Assembly: GCF_900100535.1 (NCBI RefSeq)
Contig: NZ_FNDG01000005.1
Span: forward strand, 248,001 to 312,000
From: Phytopseudomonas flavescens
Lineage (GTDB): Bacteria; Pseudomonadota; Gammaproteobacteria; Pseudomonadales; Pseudomonadaceae
Length of the DNA: 64,000 bases
Reading direction: 5' to 3'
Every line of letters begins with the position of its first letter. Position 1 is the first letter of the stretch. The position numbers and the translations under genes are program-made. Shown in pieces: positions 21,184-30,696 of this stretch. Under the pieces are notes generated by a model, which did no database searches, was not told the DNA's origin, and saw only the letters and a list, made by a program, of their open reading frames with translations.

Positions 21184-21663
21184 TTAATGGCCCTTGTGGT
21201 CATGCCCGCCTTCGGCGGCCGGCTCGTCCTTCTGCACCGCCACCTCGACCTGCACCTGGCCGGCCTTCTCGAAGGTCAGGGTCAGCGGAAAACGCTCCCC
21301 GCTCTTCGCCTGCTGCTTCAGGTCGAACAGCATCACGTGATACCCCATGGGCGCGAATTTGACTTCGCCGCCGGCGGGAATGACCACGTTCTGAACCTGC
21401 TGCATCTTCATCATGCCGCCCACGTGGGCATGCTCGTGAATCTCCGCCTTGCCAGCTACCGGCGTCTCCACCGCCAGCAGACGATCATCCTGAGCGCCCT
21501 TGTTGTGCACCACGAAATAGGCGGCGGCGGTCGGCGCCACCGGCGGCATTTCCCGCGACCAGGGATGATCGATATGCAACTCGCCGGCGTCATACCCGTG
21601 GGCGCTGGCGAGCAGGCTGGTGGCCAGCAGCGCGGTGGCTAGAACGATTTTCTTCAGTGACAT
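21184..21663 (-). CDS. Periplasmic copper chaperone PCu(A)C
   Basis: 159 aa with a signal peptide ending LLASAHG (cleavage about residue 22). PCu(A)C proteins carry Cu(I) and help assemble CuA of cytochrome oxidase. The copper-binding pattern is present: HEHAHVGGMMKMQ around residue 80 and GYHVM about twenty residues later. The tail EGGHDHKGH is an additional His-rich metal-binding end. It is clustered on the minus strand with PepSY and DUF2946 genes, a common copper-handling neighbourhood. Confidence 0.92.
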   Translation of the reverse strand: MSLKKIVLATALLATSLLASAHGYDAGELHIDHPWSREMPPVAPTAAAYFVVHNKGAQDDRLLAVETPVAGKAEIHEHAHVGGMMKMQQVQNVVIPAGGEVKFAPMGYHVMLFDLKQQAKSGERFPLTLTFEKAGQVQVEVAVQKDEPAAEGGHDHKGH

Positions 21664-21721
21664 GACAACTCTCCATGAAACGATGTGATGAACGACCGTA
21701 CCCGCGGGTAGCGGTTTGAAA

Positions 21722-23086
21722 TCAGGCCAGCCGACGCGCGGAAAGGCGCGACAGCAGCAGAAAATCCAGCGCCCAGATCAGCAGCAGCGAGGCGCCGACC
21801 AGGGGAAACAGCGCCCCGAGCACGATCATGATCGCCACGCCGACCTTCCAGCGCGGCAGGTCATGGCGCAACGGCGGCACGCCAAGGCTGCCGCTGGGGC
21901 GCCGACGCCACCACATGATCAGACCGCTGACCGAACTGAGCAGAATCAGCAGGCAGACGACGAACATGAACAACTGATGCGGCAAGCCATAGAGCTTGCC
22001 CATGTGCAGCATCACCCCGCTCTCCACGGTGCGGGCCGCCAGGCCGTAATCGCGCCAGCGTACATCGGCCAGGACGGCGGCACTGTACGGGTCGATATGC
22101 AGCGTGGCGTCGTGGCGTGGGTCGTCGGCGAACAGCGCGATGGTGTAAACGCCGGTGGGGGTGGCCGGAAAGGTGATGCTGTAACCCGGATGAACACCAC
22201 GCTCGCTGGCGATATCGACCACCTGCTGCAGGCCGACGCTCGGGTTGGCCGTGGAGGCCGGCATGGCACCGCCATTGTGCGCCGCATGGGGATCGGACGC
22301 CGGCATCGGGGTATTTTCCAGCGCCCAGGGCACGGTCTGTTTATGACTCTGGTTGAGCTCACCGGCCTGCCGGTCCGAGGTCGGTACCTCGTCCCACATG
22401 GCCGCCGGGAAGTGGTCCCAGGCGCCGGCGAACTGCTTGCCCCAGAAGCCTGTCCAGGTCATCCCGGTGAGCAGCATGAACAGCAGCAACAAGGCGCCCC
22501 AGAAGCCGGTGACGGCATGCAGGTCGCGCCAGAACAGCCGACCACGGGCCGACAGCCGCGGCCACAGCACACCGGCCTTGTTGCTCCCTCGCGGCCACCA
22601 GAGATACAGGCCGGAGACCACCAGCACCACGCCCCAGCCGGCCGCCAGTTCGATCAAACGATCACCCGGCGTACCGATCAGCAGGTCGGCGTGTACCGCA
22701 CGGGCCAGCGCCTGCAGATTGTCGTGGGCATCCTGAGTGCCGAGGATGGCGCCACTGTAAGGGTCGACGAAGACGTTGCGGGTGCGCTCGCCAACCCCGA
22801 CGACGAACTGCGCGCTACGGTCGACATCCACCGGCGGCAGGTATTGGCTGACGCTGCCCTGGGGGTAGACCGCCTGCACCCGGCCAAGCATCTCGTCCGC
22901 TGTCAGTGACGGGCCGCTGGCCTGCACCTGCAGCAGGTCGGCGTACATCAACTGATCGAGCTGGGGCTTGAACAGGTAGATGATGCCGGTCACCGACAGC
23001 ATGATCATGAAGGGAATGACCAACAGGCCGGCATAGAAATGCCAGCGCCAGGCCAGGTTGTAGAACGAGGGTGTCGCGTTTCTCAT
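21722..23086 (-). CDS. PepSY-domain membrane protein (PiuB-like)
   Basis: 454 aa from MRNATPSFYN. The PepSY_TM architecture is clear: an N-terminal transmembrane helix (FYAGLLVIPFMIMLSVTG), a periplasmic PepSY segment (about 60-160), a second helix pair (GWGVVLVVSGLYLWWPR; GFWGALLLLFMLLTGM), a second periplasmic region, and C-terminal helices ending DFLLLSRLSARRLA. Such proteins sit beside TonB receptors for metals or siderophores and may act as inner-membrane reductases. Here they accompany copper genes, so a role in copper reduction or uptake is inferred. The start was set after an unconserved N-terminal extension. Confidence 0.88.
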   Translation of the reverse strand: MRNATPSFYNLAWRWHFYAGLLVIPFMIMLSVTGIIYLFKPQLDQLMYADLLQVQASGPSLTADEMLGRVQAVYPQGSVSQYLPPVDVDRSAQFVVGVGERTRNVFVDPYSGAILGTQDAHDNLQALARAVHADLLIGTPGDRLIELAAGWGVVLVVSGLYLWWPRGSNKAGVLWPRLSARGRLFWRDLHAVTGFWGALLLLFMLLTGMTWTGFWGKQFAGAWDHFPAAMWDEVPTSDRQAGELNQSHKQTVPWALENTPMPASDPHAAHNGGAMPASTANPSVGLQQVVDIASERGVHPGYSITFPATPTGVYTIALFADDPRHDATLHIDPYSAAVLADVRWRDYGLAARTVESGVMLHMGKLYGLPHQLFMFVVCLLILLSSVSGLIMWWRRRPSGSLGVPPLRHDLPRWKVGVAIMIVLGALFPLVGASLLLIWALDFLLLSRLSARRLA

Positions 23087-23161
23087 GGGGAGCCCGATCT
23101 TGTGCGTAAGCGAATTGCCCGCAACGCAAAGCGCGCGGCAGGCAAAGACAACCAAACGAAG

Positions 23162-23551
23162 TCAGGCGGTGAGCGGAGAAGCGCGAGGATTGGCCGATGG
23201 CCAGAGATAACGCACGGCCCCGCCGGGCTCGGCAGTGGGCCGAGGGTTGGTCGGGCGCTGACGTGGCAACAGCCCCAGCAAGCCGAAGAAGGCGGCCAGC
23301 GCCAGGGCGACGAAGGTGGAGCACAGCGGGCAACCGGAGCCCGTCGAGGGCATGGGCATGCCGGAATCGACGCCGCCCATGTCCATGCCAGCACTGCCAC
23401 TGGCATCCAGGGCGCAGTAACCGCCGTCCATGCCGCTGAGCTGCAGACCGGTCATCTGCCCGTGGCCGATGGCACAGGCGAACGCGCTGAACAGGACGCT
23501 GAAATACAGCACCCAGGCAAGCAACGAGCGGTCAGAGCGGGACAGGTTCAT
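23162..23551 (-). CDS. DUF2946 family protein
   Basis: 129 aa small membrane protein with an N-terminal helix (LLAWVLYFSVLFSAFACAIGHG), a Met/Gly/Asp-rich loop (GMDMGGVDSGMPMPS) and a CPLC motif followed by another helix. DUF2946 proteins regularly adjoin PCu(A)C and copper TonB receptors. The Met-rich loop and Cys-X2-Cys suggest copper binding, which is inference. First gene of the minus-strand copper set; the start 23551 (MNLSRSDRSL) was chosen over an upstream ATG adding a proline-rich stretch. Confidence 0.8.
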   Translation of the reverse strand: MNLSRSDRSLLAWVLYFSVLFSAFACAIGHGQMTGLQLSGMDGGYCALDASGSAGMDMGGVDSGMPMPSTGSGCPLCSTFVALALAAFFGLLGLLPRQRPTNPRPTAEPGGAVRYLWPSANPRASPLTA

Positions 23552-23579
23552 GGGCGGCGATTTTAGGGCCTGTGGCGTG

Positions 23580-24515
23580 TCAGGTGCTGCGGTGGATTGC
23601 CGCACCCCATGGAGCCTGCGCCAGCAGTTCGGCGCAGCGCGCCTGGACGAAATCGCGCAACAGATGCACCGGCTTGCTCAGTTGCTCGCGGTGGGTGCAG
23701 AGCAGATTGAGGGGTGTCGGCTCACCCAGCAGATCCGGCAGCAAGACCGTGAGGCGCCCGGCGTGCACGTCGCCTGCCACGTCCAGCCAGGACTTGTACA
23801 CCACGCCCGCCCCCGCCACGGCCCAGCGGCGCACCACATCGGCGTCATCGCTGAGCCGGTCGCCGGCGACCTGCAGGCTGTGCTCGGCGTCCCCCTCATG
23901 AAACCGCCAACGCTCGTAGGCGCGGCCGCCGAGCAGGTAGATCAGGCAGTTGTGCTCGCGCAGGTCGCTGATCTGCCGCAGCTCGCCATGGCGCTGCAGA
24001 TAGGCCGGCGCGGCGCACAGCACCCGGCGATTGCCCGGCGCCACCGGCAAGGCCACCAGGCTCGAGTCGTCCGGTTCACCGTAGCGCAGGGCGATGTCCA
24101 CGGGCTCGCGGAACAGGTCGGCGACCCGGTCGCCGAGCAGCAGCCGCAACTGCACCTGCGGATGCGCTTGCATGAAGGTCTCGAGCCACGGCAGCAAGGT
24201 ATTGCGCCCGAAATCCGACGGCACCGAGAGTTGCAGCGGCCCGCTGATGGTGGATTTGCTCCCGGCCAACCGCTGCCGCCCGGCCTCCAGGCTCTGCAAT
24301 GCCTGCCGGGCATGAACCAGAAAGGCTTCGCCCTCGGCCGTCAACCGCAGGCTGCGCGTAGAGCGCACGAACAGACGCGCCTGCAATTGCTGCTCCAGAC
24401 GCTTGAGGCCGGCGCTGGCGACCGCCGGCGAGATAGCCAACAGACGCGCTGCCGCCGACAAGCTGCCCTCATCGGCGATGCGCACCAACAGTTGCAGGTC
24501 GTCAAAACGCAGCAT
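23580..24515 (-). CDS. LysR-type transcriptional regulator
   Basis: 311 aa. An N-terminal winged helix-turn-helix (LVRIADEGSLSAAARLLAISPAVASAGLKR in broken form at about 9-38) is followed by a periplasmic-binding-like effector domain (about 90-300). It is divergent from the oxidoreductase gene at 24626, with 110 bp between them. That gap contains AT-rich sequence (CTTCAAAAAAATATTGAAAG, 24530-24549) with an inverted CTTCAA/TTGAAAG symmetry, a plausible LysR operator. It probably controls the divergent oxidoreductase. Confidence 0.92.
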   Translation of the reverse strand: MLRFDDLQLLVRIADEGSLSAAARLLAISPAVASAGLKRLEQQLQARLFVRSTRSLRLTAEGEAFLVHARQALQSLEAGRQRLAGSKSTISGPLQLSVPSDFGRNTLLPWLETFMQAHPQVQLRLLLGDRVADLFREPVDIALRYGEPDDSSLVALPVAPGNRRVLCAAPAYLQRHGELRQISDLREHNCLIYLLGGRAYERWRFHEGDAEHSLQVAGDRLSDDADVVRRWAVAGAGVVYKSWLDVAGDVHAGRLTVLLPDLLGEPTPLNLLCTHREQLSKPVHLLRDFVQARCAELLAQAPWGAAIHRST

Positions 24516-24528
24516 GTGGCATCGATCT

Positions 24529-24548
24529 TCAAAAAAATATTGAAAGAG
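24529..24548. promoter_or_regulatory. Candidate LysR operator/promoter
   Basis: In the divergent gap between the LysR gene and the oxidoreductase gene lies an AT-rich stretch with opposed TCTTCAAAA and ATTGAAAGA half-sites, about 15 bp from the LysR start. LysR proteins usually bind dyads in such divergent gaps. The T-N11-A core was not resolved unambiguously. Confidence 0.4.
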
Positions 24549-24625
24549 ACTCTACCTTCATCTGGTTTTTCCTGGCAATGGATTGGCGCAAGCTCCACTC
24601 ACTTCCTTCCCCTCAGGACACCACC

Positions 24626-25642
24626 ATGAAAGCCGTCGCCTATCGTCACTCGTTGCCCATCGATGACCCGCAAGCCTTGCAGGACGTACAACTGGATGCG
24701 CCGACACCCGGCCCGCGGGATCTGCTCGTCGAGGTACGGGCCATCTCGGTGAACCCGGTGGACACCAAGATCCGTCGTAACGTGGCCCCCGAGCAAGGCC
24801 AGGCCAAGGTACTGGGCTGGGATGCCGCCGGCGTGGTCAAGGCGGTCGGCAGCGACGTCACCCTGTTCAGGGTCGGCGATGAGGTTTCCTACGCAGGCGC
24901 CATCAATCGCGCGGGTGCCAACAGCGAGTTGCATCGGGTCGACGAACGTATCGTCGGGCGTAAACCACGCAGCCTGCCCTTCGCCGAAGCCGCCGCCATG
25001 CCGCTCACGGCGATCACCGCCTGGGAGTTGCTGTTCGACCGCTTGCAGGTCGCCAGCGGCAGTGTCGACCAAGGCCAGAGCCTGCTGATCATCGGCGCGG
25101 CGGGTGGCGTCGGTTCGATACTGGTGCAACTGGCGCGGCAGCTCACCGGGCTCACCGTGATCGGCACCGCCTCGCGCCCGGAGACCCAGGCCTGGGTGCA
25201 GGAGCTGGGCGCTCACCATGTGATCGATCACAGCAAACCTCTGAACGAGGAGCTGGCGCGTATCGGCATTCCTCAGGTCACCCACGTGGCCAGCCTGACC
25301 CAGACCGACCAGCACTACGATGCACTGGTCGAAGCGTTGGCGCCCCAGGGCCGTCTGGCACTGATCGACGATCCGCTGCAACCGCTGGACGTGATGAAAC
25401 TCAAGCGCAAGAGCATTTCCCTGCACTGGGAACTGATGTTCACCCGCTCGCTGTTCGAAACCGCCGACATGATCGAACAGCATCGCCTGCTCGAGCGCGT
25501 TGCCGATCTGGTCGACGCAGGGACCTTGAAAACCACGCTGGGCGAACACTACGGCACCATCAACGCCGACAACCTGCGCCGCGCCCATGCCCTGCTGGAA
25601 AGCGGCAAGGCAAAAGGCAAGATCGTGCTGGAAGGGTTCTGA
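24626..25642 (+). CDS. Zinc-type alcohol dehydrogenase / quinone oxidoreductase-like (MDR family)
   Basis: 338 aa medium-chain dehydrogenase/reductase. The N-terminal GroES-like domain includes VEVRAISVNPVDTKIR; the nucleotide-binding domain has LLIIGAAGGVGSILVQLARQL. Structural and catalytic zinc ligands of true alcohol dehydrogenases are not evident, so an NADPH-dependent quinone or enone reductase of the zinc-binding-like subgroup is more likely. Divergent from, and probably regulated by, the LysR gene. Confidence 0.88.
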   Translation: MKAVAYRHSLPIDDPQALQDVQLDAPTPGPRDLLVEVRAISVNPVDTKIRRNVAPEQGQAKVLGWDAAGVVKAVGSDVTLFRVGDEVSYAGAINRAGANSELHRVDERIVGRKPRSLPFAEAAAMPLTAITAWELLFDRLQVASGSVDQGQSLLIIGAAGGVGSILVQLARQLTGLTVIGTASRPETQAWVQELGAHHVIDHSKPLNEELARIGIPQVTHVASLTQTDQHYDALVEALAPQGRLALIDDPLQPLDVMKLKRKSISLHWELMFTRSLFETADMIEQHRLLERVADLVDAGTLKTTLGEHYGTINADNLRRAHALLESGKAKGKIVLEGF

Positions 25643-25750
25643 CGAACCCGTAGGGTGGGTCGGGCCGCGCAGGTTAGCGACGCAGGACAGAGCCTTGTCA
25701 GGCAAAGCCATCGCAGCGCGGCGCCTAACTCACCCGACGAGGATGTTGCG

Positions 25751-26635
25751 CTACTGAAATCGTGCGCAATGATCCTCGGCCGGTAGCGCTGCGGTGTACC
25801 ACACGTAGTCCGCCTGTTTCGCCGTCACTGGCTTGCCCACCTCTGAGAGGATCAGCACCTGCTCGGTAGCGGGTGCGCCCAGGTCCTTGAGGTGCAGCGG
25901 CACGCCGAGATCACGGCGTACGTGGAAGGCGCCTGCGAACAGCATCGCCGGCGGCGGCGCGGCCAGCAAGCGCTCGGCCATGCGCCGGTCGCGTTGCTGC
26001 TGCACCGCCAGCATCGCCGGCAACTGGCTCACCGGCAGCTTGTCGCAGTGGGATTCGCGAATCTGCGCCAGCAGTTGCTCGCGGACCGCTGTGGCAGTCG
26101 AGGCATGGCCTGGGAGAACAGGCTGTTCACGGTAGATGGCCATGACCTCGGCGCGGTCGAGATTCGCCGCTCTCAGGCCATAGTCCTGCGCCAGCCCGTG
26201 GCGGACGACCGGCCCGTACAGCGTCCAGGGCCAGCCATTGCTCCAGTCCAGCGCCTTGGGCAGGTCATCGACCCGCTTGCCCTCTTTCATCTGCCGCGCC
26301 ACCTCATCGGCCAGGTGCTGCTGGCCCGAGGCGAGCATTTCCAGCAACAGGCTGCCCTGCTCACGATGCGCTTGCAGTGCGCGCAACAACCACAACTGCA
26401 GTGCGTGATGATCCGGGTTGTCATGCTGCTCGCCGACCAGCACGCGAGGCGCCATGGCCAGCCGCGCCACCAGTTGCTCGGGCGTCAGCGGCTCACCACG
26501 GTGCAGATCGACGATCTGCCCCAGTTCGATATGCTCGCGTCCCTGTGGACTCTGCCACACCGGCAGTGGAGCCAGCGCAGGTTGGCTTTGACAGGCGGCG
26601 AGCACCAGAAAGGCCAACATCAGGTAGTTGCGCAT
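25751..26635 (-). CDS. phuW: ChaN/PhuW-like haem-binding lipoprotein
   Basis: 294 aa with lipobox LAAC (lipid cysteine near residue 15), so outer-membrane or periplasmic. It belongs to the ChaN/EreA-like fold: VLVGEQHDNPDHHALQLW near the start and AMLFAGAFHVRRDLGVPLHL near the end supply the conserved His residues. ChaN binds haem in Campylobacter. Here it follows phuV, as phuW does in P. aeruginosa, so it likely belongs to the haem-uptake operon. The start 26635 was chosen because it begins the signal peptide. Confidence 0.83.
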   Translation of the reverse strand: MRNYLMLAFLVLAACQSQPALAPLPVWQSPQGREHIELGQIVDLHRGEPLTPEQLVARLAMAPRVLVGEQHDNPDHHALQLWLLRALQAHREQGSLLLEMLASGQQHLADEVARQMKEGKRVDDLPKALDWSNGWPWTLYGPVVRHGLAQDYGLRAANLDRAEVMAIYREQPVLPGHASTATAVREQLLAQIRESHCDKLPVSQLPAMLAVQQQRDRRMAERLLAAPPPAMLFAGAFHVRRDLGVPLHLKDLGAPATEQVLILSEVGKPVTAKQADYVWYTAALPAEDHCARFQ

Positions 26636-26645
26636 GGGATGTCCT

Positions 26646-27413
26646 TCAGCGGGCAACGATCAGCGGATGCCCCCGCTCGGGATGCCGTTGCACCAGCACC
26701 TCGAGGCCGAACACGGCCTCCAGCGGCTCGGCGCGCAGCACCTCGGCGGGCAGGCCGATGGCATGGGTTCGCCCGTCGTTGAGTAACAGCAGGCGGTCGC
26801 AGTAGCGCGCTGCCAGATTCAGGTCATGGAGGATCACCAGCACCGCGACGCCCCGCTCGGCAAAACGGCGCACGGCCTGCAACGTGGTGTGCTGATGCAG
26901 CGGGTCGAGCATGGAGGTGGGTTCGTCGAGCAGCAACGTCTGCTCGGCACCGCCGGGCCACAGCTGGGCCAGAACCCGCGCCAGGTGCACGCGCTGACGC
27001 TCGCCACCGGACAACTGCAGATAGCTGCGCTCGACCAGGTGCTCGGCGTCGGCCGCCTGCAATGCCTCGCGGACGATCTGCGCATCACGTTCACGCCCGC
27101 TGTCATGGGGCATGCGCCCCATGATCACTACATCACGGACCGCAAAGCCGAAGCTCAGTGACGAGCTCTGCGGCAGCACCGCCAGGCGTCGTGCCCGTTC
27201 CACACCCTGCCAGGCGCTCAGTGGGCGGTCGCCTAGCGATACTTCCCCCGTCGCTCCCGTCAGTTCGCCGCACAGGGCACCAAGCAGCGTGCTCTTGCCA
27301 GCACCATTCGGGCCGAGCACACCCAGTACCTCACCGGGCTGCAACTGCAGGTCGATATCGGTCAGCACCTGTTTGTCGCCGCGCTTGATCGACAGCTTGC
27401 GTGCACTGAGCAT
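26646..27413 (-). CDS. phuV: Haem ABC transporter ATP-binding protein
   Basis: 255 aa ABC ATPase energising haem import. Walker A is GPNGAGKST, the Q-loop LPQSSSLSF, the signature LSGGERQRV, and Walker [13 protein letters not shown] with a switch His in ILHDLNLA. The open frame continues far upstream into phuU sequence in a different frame, so the start was placed at 27413 (MLSARKLS), whose first base overlaps the phuU stop TGA (TGATG). Confidence 0.95.
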   Translation of the reverse strand: MLSARKLSIKRGDKQVLTDIDLQLQPGEVLGVLGPNGAGKSTLLGALCGELTGATGEVSLGDRPLSAWQGVERARRLAVLPQSSSLSFGFAVRDVVIMGRMPHDSGRERDAQIVREALQAADAEHLVERSYLQLSGGERQRVHLARVLAQLWPGGAEQTLLLDEPTSMLDPLHQHTTLQAVRRFAERGVAVLVILHDLNLAARYCDRLLLLNDGRTHAIGLPAEVLRAEPLEAVFGLEVLVQRHPERGHPLIVAR

Positions 27414-28450
27414 CAGGTACGCCCCCGCAGCAGCAGATAAAGAAAGAACGGCGCACCGATCAATGCGGTGACGATGCCGATGGGCAGTTCGGCAGGCGAC
27501 AGGATCAGCCGGGCGAACAGATCGGCCAGCAACAGCAAACTGGCACCGGCCAGCGCCGAAGCGGGCAGCAGAACGCGATGATCCGGGCCGACCAGCAGGC
27601 GCACCAGGTGTGGCACCACCAGGCCGATGAAACCGATCATTCCGGCCGCCGCCACCGCCGCGCCGACCCCCAACGCGGTGCAGAACACCAGCTCGCGCTT
27701 CAGCCGCTCGACCGCAACGCCCAGATGGCGGGCCTCCGATTCGCCGAGTAGCAAGGCATTCAGCGCCTGGGCGCGGCGCGGCAGCCACAGCGCCACGGCG
27801 AGGGTCACCAGCAGCAGGGGCCAGAGGCGCGCGTAGCTGGCGCCATTGAGGCTGCCGAGGTTCCAGAAGGTCAAGGTGCGCAAGGTGGCGTCGTCGGCCA
27901 GGTAGGTGAACAGGCCGATGCAGGCGAATGCCAGGGCATTGAGGGCAATCCCGGCGAGCAGCATGGTGGTCACGCTGGTCTGGCCGTTGCGGCGGCCCAG
28001 ACGGTAGACCAACGCGGTCACCACCAGCCCGCCCAGAAACGCACAGAGCGACAACAGATAAGGCGCGAACAACTCGGGAATGCCGCCCAGCGCCGCACCA
28101 CCGACGATGGCGACAGCCGCACCGAGCGCCGCACCACTGGACACGCCGATCAAGCCAGGGTCGGCCAACGGGTTGCGAAACAACCCTTGCATGGCCACAC
28201 CACAGAGCGCCAGCACCGCACCGACCGCAAGGCCCAGTAACGTGCGCGGCATACGGATCTGGCCGAGAATCAGCTCGGCTTGCTGCAGGCCGTTACCTTC
28301 CAATGGCAACCCGCTCAGGCGTAGCGCGGCCCGCAAGGTATCACCCAACGGCAGGCTGACGGGCCCCAATGCCAGCGACAGCCACAACGCGAGCGCGAGC
28401 AGCAGGCCCAGTGCGATAAACAGCGAGCGAGGGCTGATCAGCGGCCTCAT
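27413..28450 (-). CDS. phuU: Haem ABC transporter permease
   Basis: 345 aa FecCD/BtuC-type permease with about ten transmembrane segments. Family signatures include [39 protein letters not shown] and the C-terminal [16 protein letters not shown]. Works with PhuT (periplasmic binder) and PhuV. ATGA overlap with phuT upstream and one-base overlap with phuV downstream show a tightly coupled operon. Confidence 0.95.
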   Translation of the reverse strand: MRPLISPRSLFIALGLLLALALWLSLALGPVSLPLGDTLRAALRLSGLPLEGNGLQQAELILGQIRMPRTLLGLAVGAVLALCGVAMQGLFRNPLADPGLIGVSSGAALGAAVAIVGGAALGGIPELFAPYLLSLCAFLGGLVVTALVYRLGRRNGQTSVTTMLLAGIALNALAFACIGLFTYLADDATLRTLTFWNLGSLNGASYARLWPLLLVTLAVALWLPRRAQALNALLLGESEARHLGVAVERLKRELVFCTALGVGAAVAAAGMIGFIGLVVPHLVRLLVGPDHRVLLPASALAGASLLLLADLFARLILSPAELPIGIVTALIGAPFFLYLLLRGRT

Positions 28451-29334
28451 GGAGTCGCGGGATTGAGCGGCGTACGGCCAGGGTAGAAGGCCGCCGAAAG
28501 CTCGGCGAGGCCAGCGGGAATGCGCGGGCCGAGGCCACCGACCAGCAAGGTCGGGTCGACCGCCACCAGGCGCCCTTCCTTGCCGGCCTTGGTCGACGCC
28601 AGTGCCGGGTTCTGCTTGAGCAGCGCCTGCTTGGCCTCGTCACCGTTCAGGCGGCGATCGGCGAAGATCACCACCTCGGGATCCAGTGCCAGCAACGCCT
28701 CGGTGGAGAGCGCCTTGTAGCCATCGTGGGTGGTCAGGTTCTTGCCGCCGGCGTGTTCGATCACCCAGGCCGCAGCCGTGTCCTGCCCGCCTGCCATGGG
28801 GCTGCTGCCGGCATGGCCGAGCAGCAACAAAACGGTCGGTGCCTGGCTATCGGCCTGCGCCTTGGCGACCCAGTCGGCCTGTTCGTTCAAGCGCGCCTGG
28901 TAGGCGCTGAAAACGCTTTCGGCGTGCGCCTCGTCGCCCAGCAGTGCGCCGATACGTTGCAGATTGCCATGCAGGGCCTGCAGATCGGCTTCAGCCGACA
29001 GGGTTTCCACCTTCACACCGGCCGCTGCCAGTTGGGCCAGCACCGGCGGCGGGCCCATCTCATCGGTGCCGAGCAGCACCTCGGGGCGCAGTGCGAGGAT
29101 GCCCTCGGCAGCCAGCTGGCGCTGATAGCCCACACTCGGCAATTTCTTCAGGAAGGCCGGGTGCAGGCTGGTGGTGTCGACACCGACCAGCTTGCCTTCA
29201 CCACCCAACTCGACGACCCACTCGCTGAGCGAGCCACCGGCGCTGACCCAGCGCTGCGGCAGGTTTTCGGCACTCGCCACCAGCGGCGACAGCAGGCTGG
29301 CGAACAGGGCGAATACGGCGATAGGGCGGGTCAT
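28447..29334 (-). CDS. phuT: Periplasmic haem-binding protein
   Basis: 295 aa with a signal peptide ending PLVASAEN (about residue 23). Cluster A-type binding protein fold. GVDTTSLHPAFLKKLPSVGYQ contains the tyrosine expected to ligate haem iron in PhuT/ShuT proteins. DPEVVIFADRR and GPRIPAGLAELS are typical of the family. It delivers haem from the outer-membrane receptor to PhuUV. Confidence 0.93.
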   Translation of the reverse strand: MTRPIAVFALFASLLSPLVASAENLPQRWVSAGGSLSEWVVELGGEGKLVGVDTTSLHPAFLKKLPSVGYQRQLAAEGILALRPEVLLGTDEMGPPPVLAQLAAAGVKVETLSAEADLQALHGNLQRIGALLGDEAHAESVFSAYQARLNEQADWVAKAQADSQAPTVLLLLGHAGSSPMAGGQDTAAAWVIEHAGGKNLTTHDGYKALSTEALLALDPEVVIFADRRLNGDEAKQALLKQNPALASTKAGKEGRLVAVDPTLLVGGLGPRIPAGLAELSAAFYPGRTPLNPATP

Positions 29335-29435
29335 GGATCAGGCTCCAGAAAAACACGATTCGTATCCCAGCCACTGCAAAACGTCAGTGGCCAGGGCTGG
29401 CAGTGTAGCCGCAGACAGGGCGGCTGCCTCTGCTT

Positions 29436-30497
29436 TCAGGGTTGCAGGGCCGGGGTTTGCTCCGCCAGGCGGCGCCAGTCCTCGCGCTCGGGCACGCCTG
29501 GCTTGCGTGCGCCGAACAGTTGCAGGATCAGTTCGCCCTGGGCATCGAAGGCTTCCCAACTGGTGATCACACCGTCGCTGCTCGGCTTGCGCACCCGCCA
29601 CAGCTCATGCACGTCGTTGGCCTTGAGGTGCAGGTTGAACTGCGGGTCCAGCACGTTGAACCAGGTATCCATCCAGCGCAGGTTGTGCACCGGGCCGGTG
29701 TGGATCTGGATGCAGTAGCGGTTGCCGACGAACACCATGATCGGTACCTCGGCCGTCGCCGCACGCTCGAACAATCCCGGCAAGGCTTCGGGCGCCAGCC
29801 TTTCGGCCCATTCCCGGCCTGCCAGGCGCAGTGCCTGGGTGCGGGTGGCTCCGTGGGTCTTCAACAGGGCGAAGAAATGATGAGTGTCCTTGAGCGTCGA
29901 CCAGGCGAAGCGCAGGGCATCCACATCGATCTGTTGGTCCGCACGCTGCGCCGCCGGCTCGGGGTGAGGTTTCAGTCCCAGCCCGGCACTCTGCTGCGCC
30001 TCACGGAAACGCTCGACCAGCGGCGCCCATGCGGCCAGCTCGCTCTGCTCGGTGAGGTACACCTTGTGCACCGCCACGCCCTGGTAATCGAACACCTGCA
30101 GGCTGCGCATCACCCCACGTGCACCTTGCTCCTCGACGGCGAACACGCTGGCCCAGCCACCAAGAAACAGGCGCAGGTCGATATCCGCGGATACCACCAG
30201 GCCCATCTGACCATTACCGGTCACCGTCACGTCGCGATAGACGCCCTTGCGTTCGTGCACGCAGGACGCGTTGCGGGTCAGCGCCATGACCTCGCCGAGC
30301 TCACCGAGCGCCGGCAACAGGGTCGCCCACTCCGGGCGCAGGCGTAGCGCATCGACACCCAGTCGACTGGCCGTCAGTTCGGCTTCGCTGACGCCCAACT
30401 GCGCCGCCGCGTCGCGGGCCCGCAGGTGCGGCTGCCCGGCACGCAGAGCTTGCCAGGCGGCGTACAGAGCATCGCCAGCTACCGGTAGATCGTTCAT
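29436..30497 (-). CDS. phuS: Cytoplasmic haem chaperone PhuS/HemS
   Basis: 353 aa built of two HemS/ChuX repeats (about 30-180 and 200-350). Family text includes NGQMGLVVSADIDLRLFLG and the second-half STLKDTHHFFALLKTHGATR, where a His (equivalent to PhuS His209/His212) would bind haem. In P. aeruginosa PhuS hands haem to haem oxygenase; the same is inferred. It is the first gene of the operon, divergent from phuR, with a 101-bp gap to phuT. The start 30497 avoids a 30-residue non-conserved extension. Confidence 0.93.
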   Translation of the reverse strand: MNDLPVAGDALYAAWQALRAGQPHLRARDAAAQLGVSEAELTASRLGVDALRLRPEWATLLPALGELGEVMALTRNASCVHERKGVYRDVTVTGNGQMGLVVSADIDLRLFLGGWASVFAVEEQGARGVMRSLQVFDYQGVAVHKVYLTEQSELAAWAPLVERFREAQQSAGLGLKPHPEPAAQRADQQIDVDALRFAWSTLKDTHHFFALLKTHGATRTQALRLAGREWAERLAPEALPGLFERAATAEVPIMVFVGNRYCIQIHTGPVHNLRWMDTWFNVLDPQFNLHLKANDVHELWRVRKPSSDGVITSWEAFDAQGELILQLFGARKPGVPEREDWRRLAEQTPALQP

Positions 30498-30617
30498 CAA
30501 GTCGACTCCTTGCAAATCCCGCTGGCCAGGTGCGGGAGACCGCAGGCCGGAAAGGGTAAACGGCTGGTTCCAGGAACGAAACCGCACAAATATTAAATCA
30601 TCTTAATTGTCACAGCG

Positions 30618-30635
30618 TCTCGTTTACAAACGAGA
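30618..30635. promoter_or_regulatory. Palindrome / candidate Fur operator between phuS and phuR
   Basis: A perfect 8-bp inverted repeat TCTCGTTT-AC-AAACGAGA lies in the phuS-phuR divergent promoter. The right side continues as GAGAATCAGTCACATT, partly like the Fur-box hexamers GATAAT/GAGAAT. Haem-uptake genes in Pseudomonas are Fur-repressed, so this is a likely Fur site, though the match to the 19-bp consensus is only partial. AT-rich sequence at 30590-30612 probably holds the -35/-10 elements. Confidence 0.5.
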
Positions 30636-30696
30636 ATCAGTCACATTAAATAGACCGATTGCCTGTCCGCTGTCCGACATGATCGAGGAGAATCCC

